Shown here one piece after another: positions 32,659 to 43,002 of a stretch of 64,000 nt of DNA. The stretch lies in the NCBI RefSeq assembly GCF_905147365.1, contig NC_056418.1:11841262-11905261 (forward strand), in the 5' to 3' direction. Every line of letters starts with the position of its first letter. The stretch's first letter is position 1. A model generated the notes under the pieces. The model made no database searches, was not told where the DNA came from, and worked only from the letters and a program-made list of their open reading frames with translations. A program made the position numbers and the translations under genes. Origin of the DNA: Aricia agestis. Lineage: Eukaryota; Arthropoda; Insecta; Lepidoptera; Lycaenidae.

Positions 32659-34577
32659 ATAAGTGTATTATGCGTACTACTAACAGTATTATAGTATATT
32701 CGTCGCGTCTCACTGTCAATTTTATTCTCAAAACCGCCACTTAGAAGTATTAAGAGAGGAAAATATGGCTACGTAACACAAAATAATTAAAGAGTGAAAA
32801 GCCCTAAGAAACTGTCCCTCTTTAAAAATACTTACAAACAAAAAACTTACTTACAAACATTTATCAGAAAACAACATATTATAAAATGTAAAAAAAAATC
32901 ATAAAAACCATCTGAAATCTCCAAGAAATAAACATTCAATTGATAGTCGAGCAATGAACATAAAACTTGATTCTTTTCAATTCTCCATCGCGAAGCAAAT
33001 GGGGGTAGATTTCAACAGCAGCGGTTCCAAAGAAGTGTATAAATCAGGACGACGCTGAGTAAGCGCTTTTATTTCACGACTGGTCGTGGCGATTTAAATC
33101 CGATAAGGTGCCATATTTAGTTTTGCTTATTCCAAAACATTCCTTTGCGGATTTATCTGCACTCGCCGCCGTTTTATGAGCTATTTAGTGCAGGTTAAGA
33201 TATAATTTTACCTTACTCACGGTAATAAATTCTAATTATTATCTTTATTCGTCTATAAAGAAACGCCGTATTCGCTAACTTAATATAAGTTTATCTTATG
33301 GAGTTCTAAATTATTATTTAAAATAATATCATCATTATCGTTTGGCGGTGTTTTATGTAAAGCTCATCCCAGGCGCTTGGACGGATTTTGGAATAATTTT
33401 GTGATCTTATTGGGTTATGGGTAGGTCTGAGAATCGGTCAACATCTATTTTTATTACCTGAAATAACGCGGATAAATAACAAACGAATTAAACCACTCTT
33501 TATGTATTATCAATTTGAAGTTTTATACCTCCATCAATATCATGTTTTATACCATTTATTTCCAGACACACTGCACTTGCAATATCGTAAGATGGGAGAT
33601 CCGTCTCGTGCCGTGATTCGTAGAGATTTATTGGACAAACCGATGGTATTCTATTAAAAATTCGATCCCGTTTTGGATCAACGATTTACGTACACAGCAC
33701 AGATCCCACCTGATTCGGAATTGAAACCTGCTATTTATTAAATCGCACCCAACATTTTTCCAACATGTGTGACATTTTATTTTATTGCTTTTGAAATACA
33801 AATCACTTCTACGGGAAAGGATCGCCAGATTTTTGCTTTACACGAACTATTCGGCTTATTGTGTTTGAACTGTTTGTAAAGTAAATAAGTACGGAATCAC
33901 GCTATTGACCAATCAATGACAGTACTAATAAATGATAGAGAATCATTACCGTGGTCGGAGGCTTCGATTTTAGTCGTGGGTTCAATTGCCATGTTGGAAA
34001 AACGTTGTTTCCAAGTTTGGTTAGGACAATGCAAGTTGATTACAATATTATGTTTGTCTGATCATGCTTGTCATTCGCCAGCCGCGTCCGTTGTACCCCA
34101 CTAGAAACTGAGAGTGAAGGAATAAGCTGATGTTAATGCGCACACACTGGAGCACTATAAAAATAACTTTAACAGCTATTATAATAATACAGATACCAAA
34201 AGCCAACACAGACATAACGATAAAAAAAATATCATTTCTGAGGTTAGACAGTTTCGAAGTTTGAAGATCTATAAAAAATGTTCATCAAAGTTTTGTTTCA
34301 TTAGACGAAAGTGTTCTTGAGATTTTGAGTGGTCCTTCAGAAAGTTCCCAAACGACTTATACACTCTGTCCACTTACATAACACTTTTCGGTAACACCAC
34401 AAACAAACCTATAATAACGTCTAATCTAAAACTATACCCATTAGGTTATTTTAATATTATCTATAGACATACTACTTTTTATAATATTATGCTGATTTTC
34501 ATTTAGAATATTATGTACAACAATGTTACTAAGATTATAGATTATAGCAGGAAGAAAAGTACTTATAAAAAACCAGA
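32659..34577. other. no gene recognised
   Basis: AT-rich, unique-looking. The 62-codon frame at 33916-34104 has no recognisable motif. Nothing assignable. Confidence 0.45.
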
Positions 34578-34790
34578 TGATGCCCGCAACTCCGTTGCGC
34601 GAAAATTGTTTACCGCGCGGGAACCGTACATTTTTCCGGGATAAAAAGTATCCTATGTCCTTTCCCGGGACTCAAAGTATCTCCATGCCAAATTTCAGCA
34701 AAATCGGTTCAGCGGTTTGGGCGTGAAGAGGTAACAGACAGACGGACAGACAGACAGACACACTTTCGCATTTATAATATTAGTATGGAT
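34578..34790 (+). repeat. insect retroposon-tail repeat with CAGA microsatellite
   Basis: GCCCGCAACTCCGTTGCGCG, GCGCGGGAACCGTACATTTT, AAATCGGTTCAGCGGTTTGG, an ACAGACGGACAG run and ATAATATTAGTATGGAT. Reference copy for the fragments at 10062, 16186 and 44462. Confidence 0.8.
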
Positions 34791-35040
34791 TAAGTAAGTA
34801 TTAAAATTAGTAAATTAGTAATATTACTTAAAAAAATAATAAAGATTTAATTATAAAGTACTTACCTACCTAAAGTTACAAAGGTACTTAAAGTTTTAGG
34901 AGTGTTGAACATTTTGCACAGAAACTTAATTTAATACGGTGAGTACGTAAAGTTTGTCGTACGCTTATTTCTTATTATGTACCTTACTTACTCTTTCTCA
35001 CTTAAATACCCTTTAAACATAAATAAATATAATATAAAAA

Positions 35041-35314
35041 TACTAGCTGTCCCGGCAAACATTTATTTGCCATAATATAAAGTATTTCGCCCGTATTATT
35101 TTATTGAAGTGACTAAATAAGTACATCACCATGGCAACGTCCATCGCTATCCCGTCGCACAAACAATGGTCGCCGTCAGTCTCGAGTTGTAATAATTTAC
35201 TATTATTTATTCAACAAATGCACTTACCAATATAAAAAGTACCCAGTAGCCGATTCTCAGACCCACTGATTATGTATATAAAATTTGGTTAAAATCAGTA
35301 AAGCCGTTTCGGAC
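35041..35314 (+). repeat. CTAGCTGTCCCGGCAAAC-family repeat, copy 2
   Basis: Starts TACTAGCTGTCCCGGCAAAC, contains GTCGCACAAACAATGGTCGC, and stops at AAAGCCGTTTCGGA, lacking the last ~50 bp seen in the other copies. Confidence 0.82.
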
Positions 35315-35591
35315 TTTATTTTAATACAGCTTTTACACGCGTGATATGAAATACTATAGTGTGTAAACCTATATTTCCAGTTCTGTAGGTAACTAAACCT
35401 ATGTATGACGTTAGATATTAATTACAAGTTACAACTTTAGTAGTATTCATATTAGAAAATAGTGCTTATTTTGACGTCGTTTTCTGATATTTTATCTTTG
35501 AAATAAAACTTTTTATAGTCTCGACTCTCGATAAAAATATAAAAAATGTAGTACTTATTAGGTACGTACATAATATTGTATCTTTTACAAC

Positions 35592-35985
35592 TTGAAAAAC
35601 AAAATATTTTATATTATTATGAATATTGTAATCATTATATTTTATGTTTTATGTTTTTTTTATAATTTCAGTCTTAAGGCTGGTTTACATTATTTCAGTC
35701 CAGTGATCCAATCCAGGGCTTTTTTGCCGGCCATTAATTGCATTGAATGTAGTTTTATTACTAAATATTGTCGTAGAACCAAACATTATTTTTATGTCCA
35801 TGTTTTCTTTACATTTCCATTCGTAGGAGCATTTCTGTTTTTCAGCTTTGAATCTGGACTTATCATTCCTCCGGCGCATTCTCGGAGGAAAACTTTGAGT
35901 TTCATTGATTGCATCCCAGGTGGTTTGTTTGAACATAAAAAAAAAAACTTCATTGGGAACGAAAAAGAAATTTGATTTCACTATT
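35592..35985 (-). other. possible transposon-protein remnant
   Basis: The minus frame contains TTWDAINETQSFPPRMRRRN and a Lys-rich continuation to ATTFNAING-like sequence. The composition looks protein-like, but I do not recognise the family and the frame is bounded by no clear start or splice sites. It may be a remnant of a DNA-transposon accessory protein. Confidence 0.25.
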
Positions 35986-36207
35986 TAGTTATGAAAGTAC
36001 ATTCTTTCGGTACACATTTTACTTAGGATGAAATTGTTATAAAAGGTCATTAAAATTTTTATATAGAAATATCTGCAGCCGAACATATAATCTCCTCCTT
36101 TTTTAATGTTGGTAAAAAACATTAGGATCGGCTTACACCAAAAACATTTAGCCAAAGATTTAGCTACATAATTAATACTAGAAAATTCAAATATCAAATA
36201 ACCGTTA

Positions 36208-36313
36208 TGGCTCATTACACCTACCGAGAAGAACGGTGAGACAGTGCAAACAGACAATTTGATTGGCCGAGAGCACTGTTTTGTCACTCTTATCGGTAGG
36301 TGTAAATGAGGCC
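36208..36313. mobile_element. 106-bp hairpin MITE with TTA duplication
   Basis: CTCATTACACCTACCGA...GGTGAGACAGTGC pairs with GCACTGTTTTGTCACTC...TCGGTAGGTGTAAATGAGGCC. TTA flanks at 36205-36207 and 36314-36316. PIF/Harbinger-type. Confidence 0.88.
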
Positions 36314-36634
36314 TTAGCATTTCAATTTCGCTTATAATAGTACTAGCTGTCCCTGTAAACGTTGTTTTGCCATATATCTAAAGTATTTCGCCCATATTAT
36401 TTTATTGAAGTGACTAAATAAGTATGTCACCACGGCAACGTCCATCGCTATCCCGTCGCACAAACAATGGGCGCCGTCAGTCTCGAGTTGTAAATTGTAA
36501 TAATTTACTATTATTTATTCAACAAATGCACTTATCAATATAAAAAGTACCCAAGTAGCCGATTCTCTACTGAATATGCATATAAAATTTGGTAAAAATC
36601 AGTAAGTAAAGCCGTTTCGGAGGAGTACGGTAAC

Positions 36635-36954
36635 CACAGAAATGAATCAAGATAGAACGGGTAAGCAGGTGGAGTACGGGTGTTTCAATCTTGCACAAGT
36701 GAGCAAGATTTGTTGAACGTTCATTTAGTCAGCGCGCACGTCTCGACTTGATTACACCGGAGCGGTTGTAAAAAAATGCCCCATTGTGCAGTGTCTAATT
36801 GTAAAAGCAGAAGTACGAAAGTCAATCGGTCAAAGGGAGGTATTTCTTTCCACGGGTGAGTTATTTGTTCTAACTAAACGCGAAGCAAAAATTGACACGA
36901 TCGATTCCTTAGCATCGCACGCACGTCGCCGTTCTATCTTGATTTATTTCTGTG
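36635..36954 (+). mobile_element. P-element-like MITE carrying a THAP exon
   Basis: 320 bp. 26-bp inverted ends (CACAGAAATGAATCAAGATA... and ...ATCTTGATTTATTTCTGTG, one mismatch), flanked by an exact 8-bp duplication ACGGTAAC (36627-36634 and 36955-36962). CA...TG ends, 8-bp duplications and a THAP domain are all properties of the P superfamily. The interior retains the first coding exon of the presumed transposase; everything after its donor is deleted. Confidence 0.85.
36776..36855 (+). CDS. THAP-domain first exon (transposase remnant)
   Basis: ATG at 36776 preceded by six A's. Translation MPHCAVSNCKSRSTKVNRSK then GGISFHG, followed by GTGAGT at 36856. THAP zinc fingers start M-P-x-C-x(2-4)-C and continue to a G-I-S-F-H-x-F-P motif, so this is the first half of a C2CH THAP DNA-binding domain. 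The second Cys-His pair would be on a later exon that is absent here. Alone it cannot make a folded domain; it marks the origin of the MITE from an autonomous element. Confidence 0.75.
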
Positions 36955-37427
36955 ACGGTAACTAACATTATGACACGAGAATTTTATATATAAGATAAGA
37001 TGTAGTCTCCTCTCAATGTTAGCTTACCTTTACCTTTACTCGCATTTCAAAAGAGTAAAAACTTTAAAAACTTCATTACTGAAAAAACAAAACCCAATTG
37101 TGTGCATTGTAATGCAATCTCGGTTGCCTAACAATCTCAACTCAGCGCATTAGTGAATAAATGAGGACATGAGTGGATGAAGCGGGTAAGTAACAATTTA
37201 AAAATCGTCGTTTTTTGCATAAATGGAGGCTTTGGAGCCGGGAAAATGATTTGGAATCAATAAAATGTTGATTCTATATATAGCAAGATATATTAGCTGG
37301 AATTTAGATGATGATTGATGAAGTAGGTGATTCATAAGGTTTATTTAAATTATCAGAGAAAAAAAATGTAATTTCGCTAATGTTGTAAAATTTCAAATCA
37401 AATCTCCTGCACTCACCATCTTTCCAC

Positions 37428-37520
37428 GCGAAAAATATACCATTCTCATCACATTGATGAGTGGTAGTCTTTCATTGTTCGTTTTACGCGTAACTTTCAG
37501 CCACGCACTGTAAACTCTGA
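37428..37520 (+). repeat. LINE 3' fragment
   Basis: ATACCATTCTCATCACATTG, GCGTAACTTTCAGCCACGCA match the 3' region of the 46-kb LINE family in reverse orientation to it. Very diverged. Confidence 0.55.
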
Positions 37521-37545
37521 AACTTGTTTGATATTAAATATGAAC

Positions 37546-37680
37546 ACTCTCGATCATGTCAGCGTTCAAGCAAAAAAAACTAGATCAAAATCGGTCCACC
37601 CGTTTAGATGCTACGATGCCACAGACAGACAGACAGACACGTCAAACTTATAACACCCCTCTTTTTGGTCGGGGGTTAAA
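37546..37680 (+). repeat. AACACTCTCG...GGTCGGGGGTTAAAA repeat, copy 1
   Basis: Includes ATCAAAATCGGTCCACCCGT, a CAGA microsatellite and CAAACTTATAACACCCCTCT. A second copy is at 40767-40930. Confidence 0.8.
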
Positions 37681-38265
37681 AACAATGTTACCTGCTTCAT
37701 ACACTCGTGTCTTGAAATAAAACAAAGCCTACTCACGACTATCGATCGTGAGAGCCAGCGCCGTAAATAGTTCGCAAGACAGACTTTTCACTATCTTGTT
37801 CGGAACAAATAAGTCTGACGGATGCTATTATAGTCCTTACAGTTTAGGGAGAACTTTTGAAACTATTTCAGGCATACGAGAATCGGTGATCGCAAATTCG
37901 GATGCATATCTTAACGGGGATTTCATTAAATATTCTTTAAGACTCAGCGTTTGGTAACGTAAGGTGTTTCAACTTTCCAATAAATACAAGAGCTTAGGCC
38001 CTAGGTGCCGGTTAGCAGCGGACGACACGTCGCAACTGAAGACGACGTGTCGTCGCGACACTACTGGTTTTTATGTATTTCTATGAAATACCCTGCGTAG
38101 CTAGCGACACGAAACTAACGACACATTGATATAATACATAGAAATGATATTGTGTCGAGACGACACGTCGTTTGCTGCAACTTCATGTAGCCGGCTTCCA
38201 ACTTGCACCTTTAGGGCCGCGCTACACCGAAATGGTAGCGGCGAGTCGAGCACTTTCAGTGTCAT

Positions 38266-38402
38266 GTAATTTTAAACTTTATCTTCATTATTGTAATATA
38301 TAGTATCGCTTGAGAAATCGCGGCCACGAGCGGCTACGAGCGGCCGTAGACTTCTCAAGCGATACTATGTATTACAATAATGAAGATAAAGTTTAAAACT
38401 AC
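38266..38402. repeat. 51-bp-arm hairpin inside the left inverted repeat
   Basis: 38266-38316 and 38352-38402 are reverse complements with two mismatches (TTTTAAACTTTATCTTCATT and its inverse), loop CGCGGCCACGAGCGGC-rich. The matching right inverted repeat at 42500-42540 lacks it, so it was added or lost in one arm. Confidence 0.93.
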
Positions 38403-38884
38403 GAATAATAAAAACTAAGGAAACGTAACTCCTATACTTCAACCGTTTTAAATTTGGCTCCTTTTCGAACACTAAAATATGACAATTCAGATTTTCGCCA
38501 AGGTCGTATCCCAGGTAACGTATCATAATATTGCGCGCCGGACGACAGCCTGCGCGGTTATTGTCATTGTCATAGTTATGAAACAATAATTGTCAAAAGC
38601 GGATAGTATTATGCAGTATACACCAAGCACATCTACTATCACGAAGAAACGAGCACATAATTATTATTTTAAAATCAAACACTTTCCTCTGATCCTTCAG
38701 ACATCGATAATAATAATTAGGGCCCGGAAAAATATATGTACTAAAAAATCCAAAATATGTACCTACATAAAATATGGACTAAAAAATCGAAAATATGGAA
38801 AAATATGGAGTATCAAATAGAAATATGGAAAAAATATGGAGTATAAATTACAATAATTAAACATTGTTTTAGTGTAGGTAAGAA

Positions 38885-39310
38885 TTAAATTAAATTAAGA
38901 AATTTAAAAAAACTTCCGCCAAAAAACTTTAAAAAGTAATGAAATAATATTTACTGACTTTAAGTTTAAATAATTCCTAAGATTAAAGTAATATTTCAAT
39001 CTATAAATGTTGTCACGGTGTGTCGGGGGACCGCCAAGTAAACTACGACAACAGAGACTTTTGCATTTTGTATCGCCATAATGACATAATAGTCGCTGAT
39101 TCTCTCGATTCGGGTCGCTGTGAACTGACACTTAAACTATAATGTTATGTGAAATCAAACATCTACATCGACACACCTTGACAACATTTATGGACTAAAA
39201 TATTACTTTAATCTTAGGAATTATTTAAACTTAAAGTCAGTAAATATTATTTCATTACTTTTTTAAGTTTTTTGGCGGGTTTTTTTTTTTAATTTCTTAA
39301 TTTAATTTAA
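38885..39310. repeat. foldback with ~140-bp arms
   Basis: 38885-39025 and 39169-39310 are long inverted repeats (AAGTAATGAAATAATATTTA, CTGACTTTAAGTTTAAATAA, CGGTGTGTCG) around a loop of about 143 bp containing ATTCTCTCGATTCGGGTCGC. Non-coding; nested in the hAT-like element. Confidence 0.93.
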
Positions 39311-39677
39311 TTTTATGCTTTTTAAAATTGTGCAAAATAATTCCTATCAACAGGATCATATCATATATAAAATATGTCCTCTTGGATGAGGCCGGCAATA
39401 TGAGCCCAAACATGAAACCTCCACTTTGGGTTCATACGGATTTCGGCTCCTATAGATCCAGATCCAGGTGATCCAGCAGCAGCATGTAAATATTTACTGT
39501 TTATCTATTAAAATGAGCCCAAACACGAAACCTCTGCTCTAATTTGGTGAGGAGTTGGGTATGCTATTGATTACCAGATGATGCTGCAGCACTACGCCAA
39601 CTTTTTAATGATGTGTATATATTCATAAATGTCACGAACCAGAATGCAAAATATAAAACTCATCAAATGTACGCATA

Positions 39678-40352
39678 GTGGGACACATATATAACTGTTT
39701 ACATCAAAAAAATAACTGTCATTGTAACGAATTGGAAGTGGTAAATAATATAAAATATTTGGGTCTGATTATAGATAAAAACTTTACTTGGAAGCCGCAT
39801 ATTGAATTAGTATGTAACAGATTGAGATCAGTACTCAGTAAATTTTATCTTTTAAAAAGAATATTAGATAAACGTACTCTGCTTATGGTTTACTATGCTC
39901 TGGTGGAGTCTGTCATTAATTATGGATTAAATTGCTATGGGTTAACGTTTAAAACGTATATAGAGCAAATTAAAAATATACAAATAAGGTTTTTAAAAAT
40001 AATGGTAGATAAAAGAACAAAAAATAAATACAAAGACGACTATTGTAAGCTATTCCAGGAATGTGAAATTATACCAGTAAGTGAAAAAGTGAAATATTTA
40101 ATTGCGATAGAAACATATTATAGTGATAAATTTAAAATAAAGATAAAGCATAAATATAGTGTTAGAGAGTCGAAAAAAGGAAAATTAGAGCAAATAAAAG
40201 TAAATAATTATTATGGGGAAAGAACTAGGAAGTATATAGTGCCTAAGTTATGTAATAAGTTTAAGTTATTAAGAGAGGAAAAGAAAATAAAGTGTAAAAA
40301 GAAATTAAAACAAAAACTCAAAGAAATGCTTGGATATACTAAGAAAATGTAA
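39678..40352 (+). pseudogene. C-terminal part of a LINE reverse transcriptase (5'-truncated)
   Basis: The open frame encodes about 224 residues: NIKYLGLIIDKNFTWKPHIE, LVCNRLRSVLSKFYLLKRIL, LLMVYYALVESVINYGLNCY and IQIRFLKIMVDKR, then a very Lys-rich tail. YLG-x-x-(I/L)D-x-x-x-x-W-x-x-H-I is the thumb region that follows the catalytic YADD block in Jockey/CR1-type reverse transcriptases; the catalytic part itself is missing. There is no ATG at the 5' end, as expected of 5' truncation. The frame is AT-rich, unlike the gag ORF at 25825. Downstream: CA microsatellite, 3' UTR, polyadenylation-like AATAAAG and an A-tail to 40673. Reads as an uninterrupted, young fragment. Confidence 0.85.
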
Positions 40353-40375
40353 TAAAAAAAAATGTAGTCTCATTC

Positions 40376-40401
40376 TCACACACAAATACCGACACACACA
40401 C

Positions 40402-40447
<46 letters not shown>

Positions 40448-40492
40448 ACGCACACACACGCACAAACACACACACACAAACACACACTTTTT
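40376..40492. repeat. CA microsatellite in LINE 3' UTR
   Basis: Long imperfect (CA)n with a few CG and AA interruptions, between the RT stop codon and the A-tail of the truncated LINE. Confidence 0.97.
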
Positions 40493-40673
40493 AGTTAGTT
40501 CATAATTATGTTACTTGTTAGTATTATATTTTGTGTAATTATTGTATTACAATTGCATGTAATTTTTTGTGTTTGAGCGGAACGCCTACAAACTGCTTGT
40601 TCAGTTTGGCGTATTAATGTATACTGTAAAACAATTGTAATAAAGTGAATAAAGTATTTAAAAAAAAAAAAAA
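40493..40673 (+). mobile_element. LINE 3' UTR and A-tail
   Basis: GCGGAACGCCTACAAACTGC, AATAAAGTGAATAAAGTA and a 13-A tail ending at 40673 close the truncated LINE. No certain target duplication. Confidence 0.75.
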
Positions 40674-40766
40674 TCAAACGACTGCAAGTTGCTAATCGGC
40701 CTATCAAGAACCAGATAAACCGTGATATTTCAGCAATGAGCAGGCTGATGATGATGAACTATAGCT

Positions 40767-40846
40767 AAGAACACTCTCGTCATGTCAGCTTTCAAACAAA
40801 AAAAACTAGATCAAAATCGGTCCACCCGTTTGGATGCTACGATGCC

Positions 40847-40888
<42 letters not shown>

Positions 40889-40930
40889 CGACAGACAGAC
40901 ACGTCAAACTTATAACACCCCTCCTTTTGG
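40767..40930 (+). repeat. AACACTCTCG...CTCCTTTTGGTC repeat, copy 2
   Basis: Matches 37546-37680, with an expanded ACAG microsatellite at 40853-40905. Confidence 0.82.
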
Positions 40931-41203
40931 TCAAAAAAGTTGGTTAAAAAAGTCACTCGTGATAGTTAACAAAGAAACAGATGCCAGAAATATGCTTTGC
41001 TAGCCAGCATAGCTTATTTATATGGCATAGCTGTGCCAGAAAGCATATTTGGTTTGGGAATAAAAGTCTTTATTATAGAAAATAATGAGTCCGCTTAATA
41101 TTGGCTAAATGATCTCTACACGTCACATGACGTGATGGTTGCATACGTCAAACATCAAAAATCGGCAGTTTTTTTTGTGTAGGTATTACTTAAATCCTTT
41201 ATT

Positions 41204-41485
41204 TTATCCGAAGACCGAAACATACTTCAGTTTTTGTTTAGCCATGTCAGCAACAGGACCTTTAGCATCTGAAAATATATTTTCTATTTCTTCAATAATC
41301 TTCTTTGGAAACAAAATACGACGATAAAACGCGAGAGAAATGAAATACGCAGCCGCATAGTGGCGGCCGAACGTATTTTTTTTGTATTTTTGTGAAAATA
41401 TGGATGATTGTGACATTTTCTTGCAAAATATGGACTTATCTTTATAAAACTCTAAAATATGGAAAATAAAACACCAAGTTTTCAC
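41204..41485 (-). other. unassigned open frame inside the hAT-like element
   Basis: 94-codon frame with FGRHYAAAYFISLAFYRRIL and a downstream KKIIEEIENIFSDAKGPVAD stretch. It looks protein-like and could be a transposase remnant, but no family signature was recognised. It starts without splice or Kozak support. Confidence 0.25.
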
Positions 41486-41584
41486 AGTCTAAACATGATA
41501 ATTCATGTAAAAACAGATTCTAGGCCGAAAACCGCGTAAAGTAAAAATATGTATTTACATATAAATCCGGGCCCTAATAATAAT

Positions 41585-42193
41585 GTACATGTAATAATTA
41601 TGAACAAACCTTGTTGTACGACTCGGGCGAATCTTAAACTGTCCGAGCACCTAGAGAAGACGTTTTGAGATTACAAAAATCTATGTGCTAAATTATTACA
41701 GAATTGAAATTAAAAACTTACGTAAATTTTGTAAGTTTATAAGTTATTTAACTCACAATTAATATAATATTTTAATAACAGTTAGCAGTTTTTTTATTTT
41801 TGTTCATTTACCATATTAAAGGAAATACTTATTTATTTTTGTCGATTGAACGTAATTTATTACATTATGTTTTTTTGTTTTGTTGTAAAAAAATCCGTAG
41901 CAAGAAATATGAGAATACCCATATCATCCTATAACGCATTTAGTATAATGTCAGCCAGACCCTAAAATTTCGTTTATGATTAAATTGCTGTCCATGGCGA
42001 CTGTAAAAATTTTGTAATTATATTATTTTTTGATTATTGCACTTTTAGAATAACATGTCAATTTAATAAGACAAACACAAAGAGACCAGCTTAATTTTAC
42101 GCAAATACCCTAGCATCCAACTTAAATAAACCATCTTTTTTGGGTCGACAAAAATACAAGAACTTTAAGCATAATTTTAAACAATTTACTTAC
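41585..42193. other. no coding signal, inside the long inverted-repeat element
   Basis: AT-rich; would correspond to intron and lost exons of the presumed THAP transposase gene. No exon recognised. Confidence 0.4.
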
Positions 42194-42277
42194 AGATGAA
42201 AGGTTATTTGTGGTTATTCCTGTATTAAAAATCGTATCTGTATGACTTCTACACCATTTCACAGGGCATTTAGGCAT
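42194..42277 (-). CDS. THAP-type first exon (transposase remnant)
   Basis: ATG at 42277. MPKCPVKWCRSHTDTI then a 12-residue tail, ending at a GTAAGT donor (intron from 42193). The opening M-P-x-C-x4-C matches the THAP zinc-finger start and the exon at 36776, at the same distance from the ATG. The F-H of the usual G-I-S-F-H motif is absent, so either the exon is decayed or the next exon supplies it. Points inward from the right inverted repeat. Confidence 0.55.
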
Positions 42278-42742
42278 TTTAACAATAAAAATATTGTAAA
42301 AAGCTACGTAAAAAGTAAGTAAACACACCTATGTAAACAAATTGTAAAATGAGTTTGACAAAATTGTCATGTCAACCTGATTCAAGGTCACTCGAGTATA
42401 CATACACGAAAAATGTGTACCGAACACATGCATGCATGTATTCGGGTCACATTTTGTAGCCTTTTGGTGCACTTTTTTTGACGGAGTTACTCTTCCTTAG
42501 TTTTTATTATTCGTAGGTTTAAAATCATAAGACACTGAAAGTGCTCGCCTCGCCGCTGCCATTCCGGTTTGGCGCGGTCCTAAGGCTTCATTTATTTGCG
42601 TCGGCCCGAACGCGTGGTTTGCGCGGCTTGCGATCTCGCGGTGTAGCGGCCAAGCCGCTAATTCGCGCGGACACATGTAAATCTAGCCAAGAGCTTACGT
42701 GATTAACTATTGCCGAAATCTTATAGAGGAAGCCCTTACTAA

Positions 42743-42999
42743 GAGCCAGTCCACACGGCGCGTTGCGTTGCATCGTCGTAACGCAAATATTTTGACGCCA
42801 CAAGGGCGCTGCGTCATCGCAACGTTATTACGAAGCAGTTTTGATGTCAATACTGCTGTCTCGGGGGCTGCTGTCCATCATAATTTGTGCGTTCCGAATT
42901 GCGATGAAGCAGCGCACCGTGTGAACACCTTGGTTATTTGAATGTAAAACAAAGCAACGGCAGCGCTGCGTCGACGCAACGCGCCGTGTAGACTGGTTC
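42743..42999. mobile_element. MITE with TAA target duplication
   Basis: GAGCCAGTCCACACGGCGCG and CGCGCCGTGTAGACTGGTTC are inverted ends; TAA at 42740-42742 and 43000-43002. Interior rich in GTTGCG/CGCAAC. PIF/Harbinger-type. Confidence 0.92.
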
Positions 43000-43002
43000 T
43001 AA

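Larger units (their letters stand above)
36341..36993 (+). repeat. CTAGCTGTCCCGGCAAAC-family repeat, copy 3, interrupted
   Basis: 36341-36634 and 36955-36993 are the two parts of one copy; the tail ACTAACATTATGACACGAGA, TTTTATATATAAGA matches the minus-strand copy at 3838. The P-like element at 36635-36954 is inserted in it, which proves the order of insertion. Confidence 0.85.
38718..41576. mobile_element. hAT-like element, nested
   Basis: TAGGGCCCGGA at 38718 and TCCGGGCCCTA ending at 41576, with ATATG-rich subterminal sequence on both sides (many AAATATGGA units at 38750-38850 and 41395-41465). The flanks are ATAATAAT on both sides (38710-38717, 41577-41584), an 8-bp duplication, though low-complexity. 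No recognisable hAT transposase remains. Confidence 0.6.
38211..42585 (-). mobile_element. long inverted-repeat element with THAP exon, nested
   Basis: The left end TTAGGGCCGCGCTACACCG, ATGGTAGCGGCGAG, CGAGCACTTTCAGTGTC and later ACGAATAATAAAAACTAAGG recur inverted at 42500-42585. Just inside the right end a THAP-type exon (42194-42277) points inward, as expected of a transposase gene. Nested inside are the hAT-like element 38718-41576 and a truncated LINE. No clean target duplication was seen, so the superfamily (P or Kolobok, both with THAP) is open; two independent MITE insertions in opposite orientation remain possible. Confidence 0.5.

Noticed and set aside
35592..35975. 127-codon plus frame with hydrophobic stretches
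   Set aside because: AT-rich hydrophobic translation with no motif; the opposite strand looks at least as protein-like.
40305..40487. Cys/Val repeat peptide on the minus strand
   Set aside because: Pure translation of the CA microsatellite.
40855..40905. Possible CRISPR-like array of short repeats
   Set aside because: It is a simple ACAG microsatellite with no spacers.
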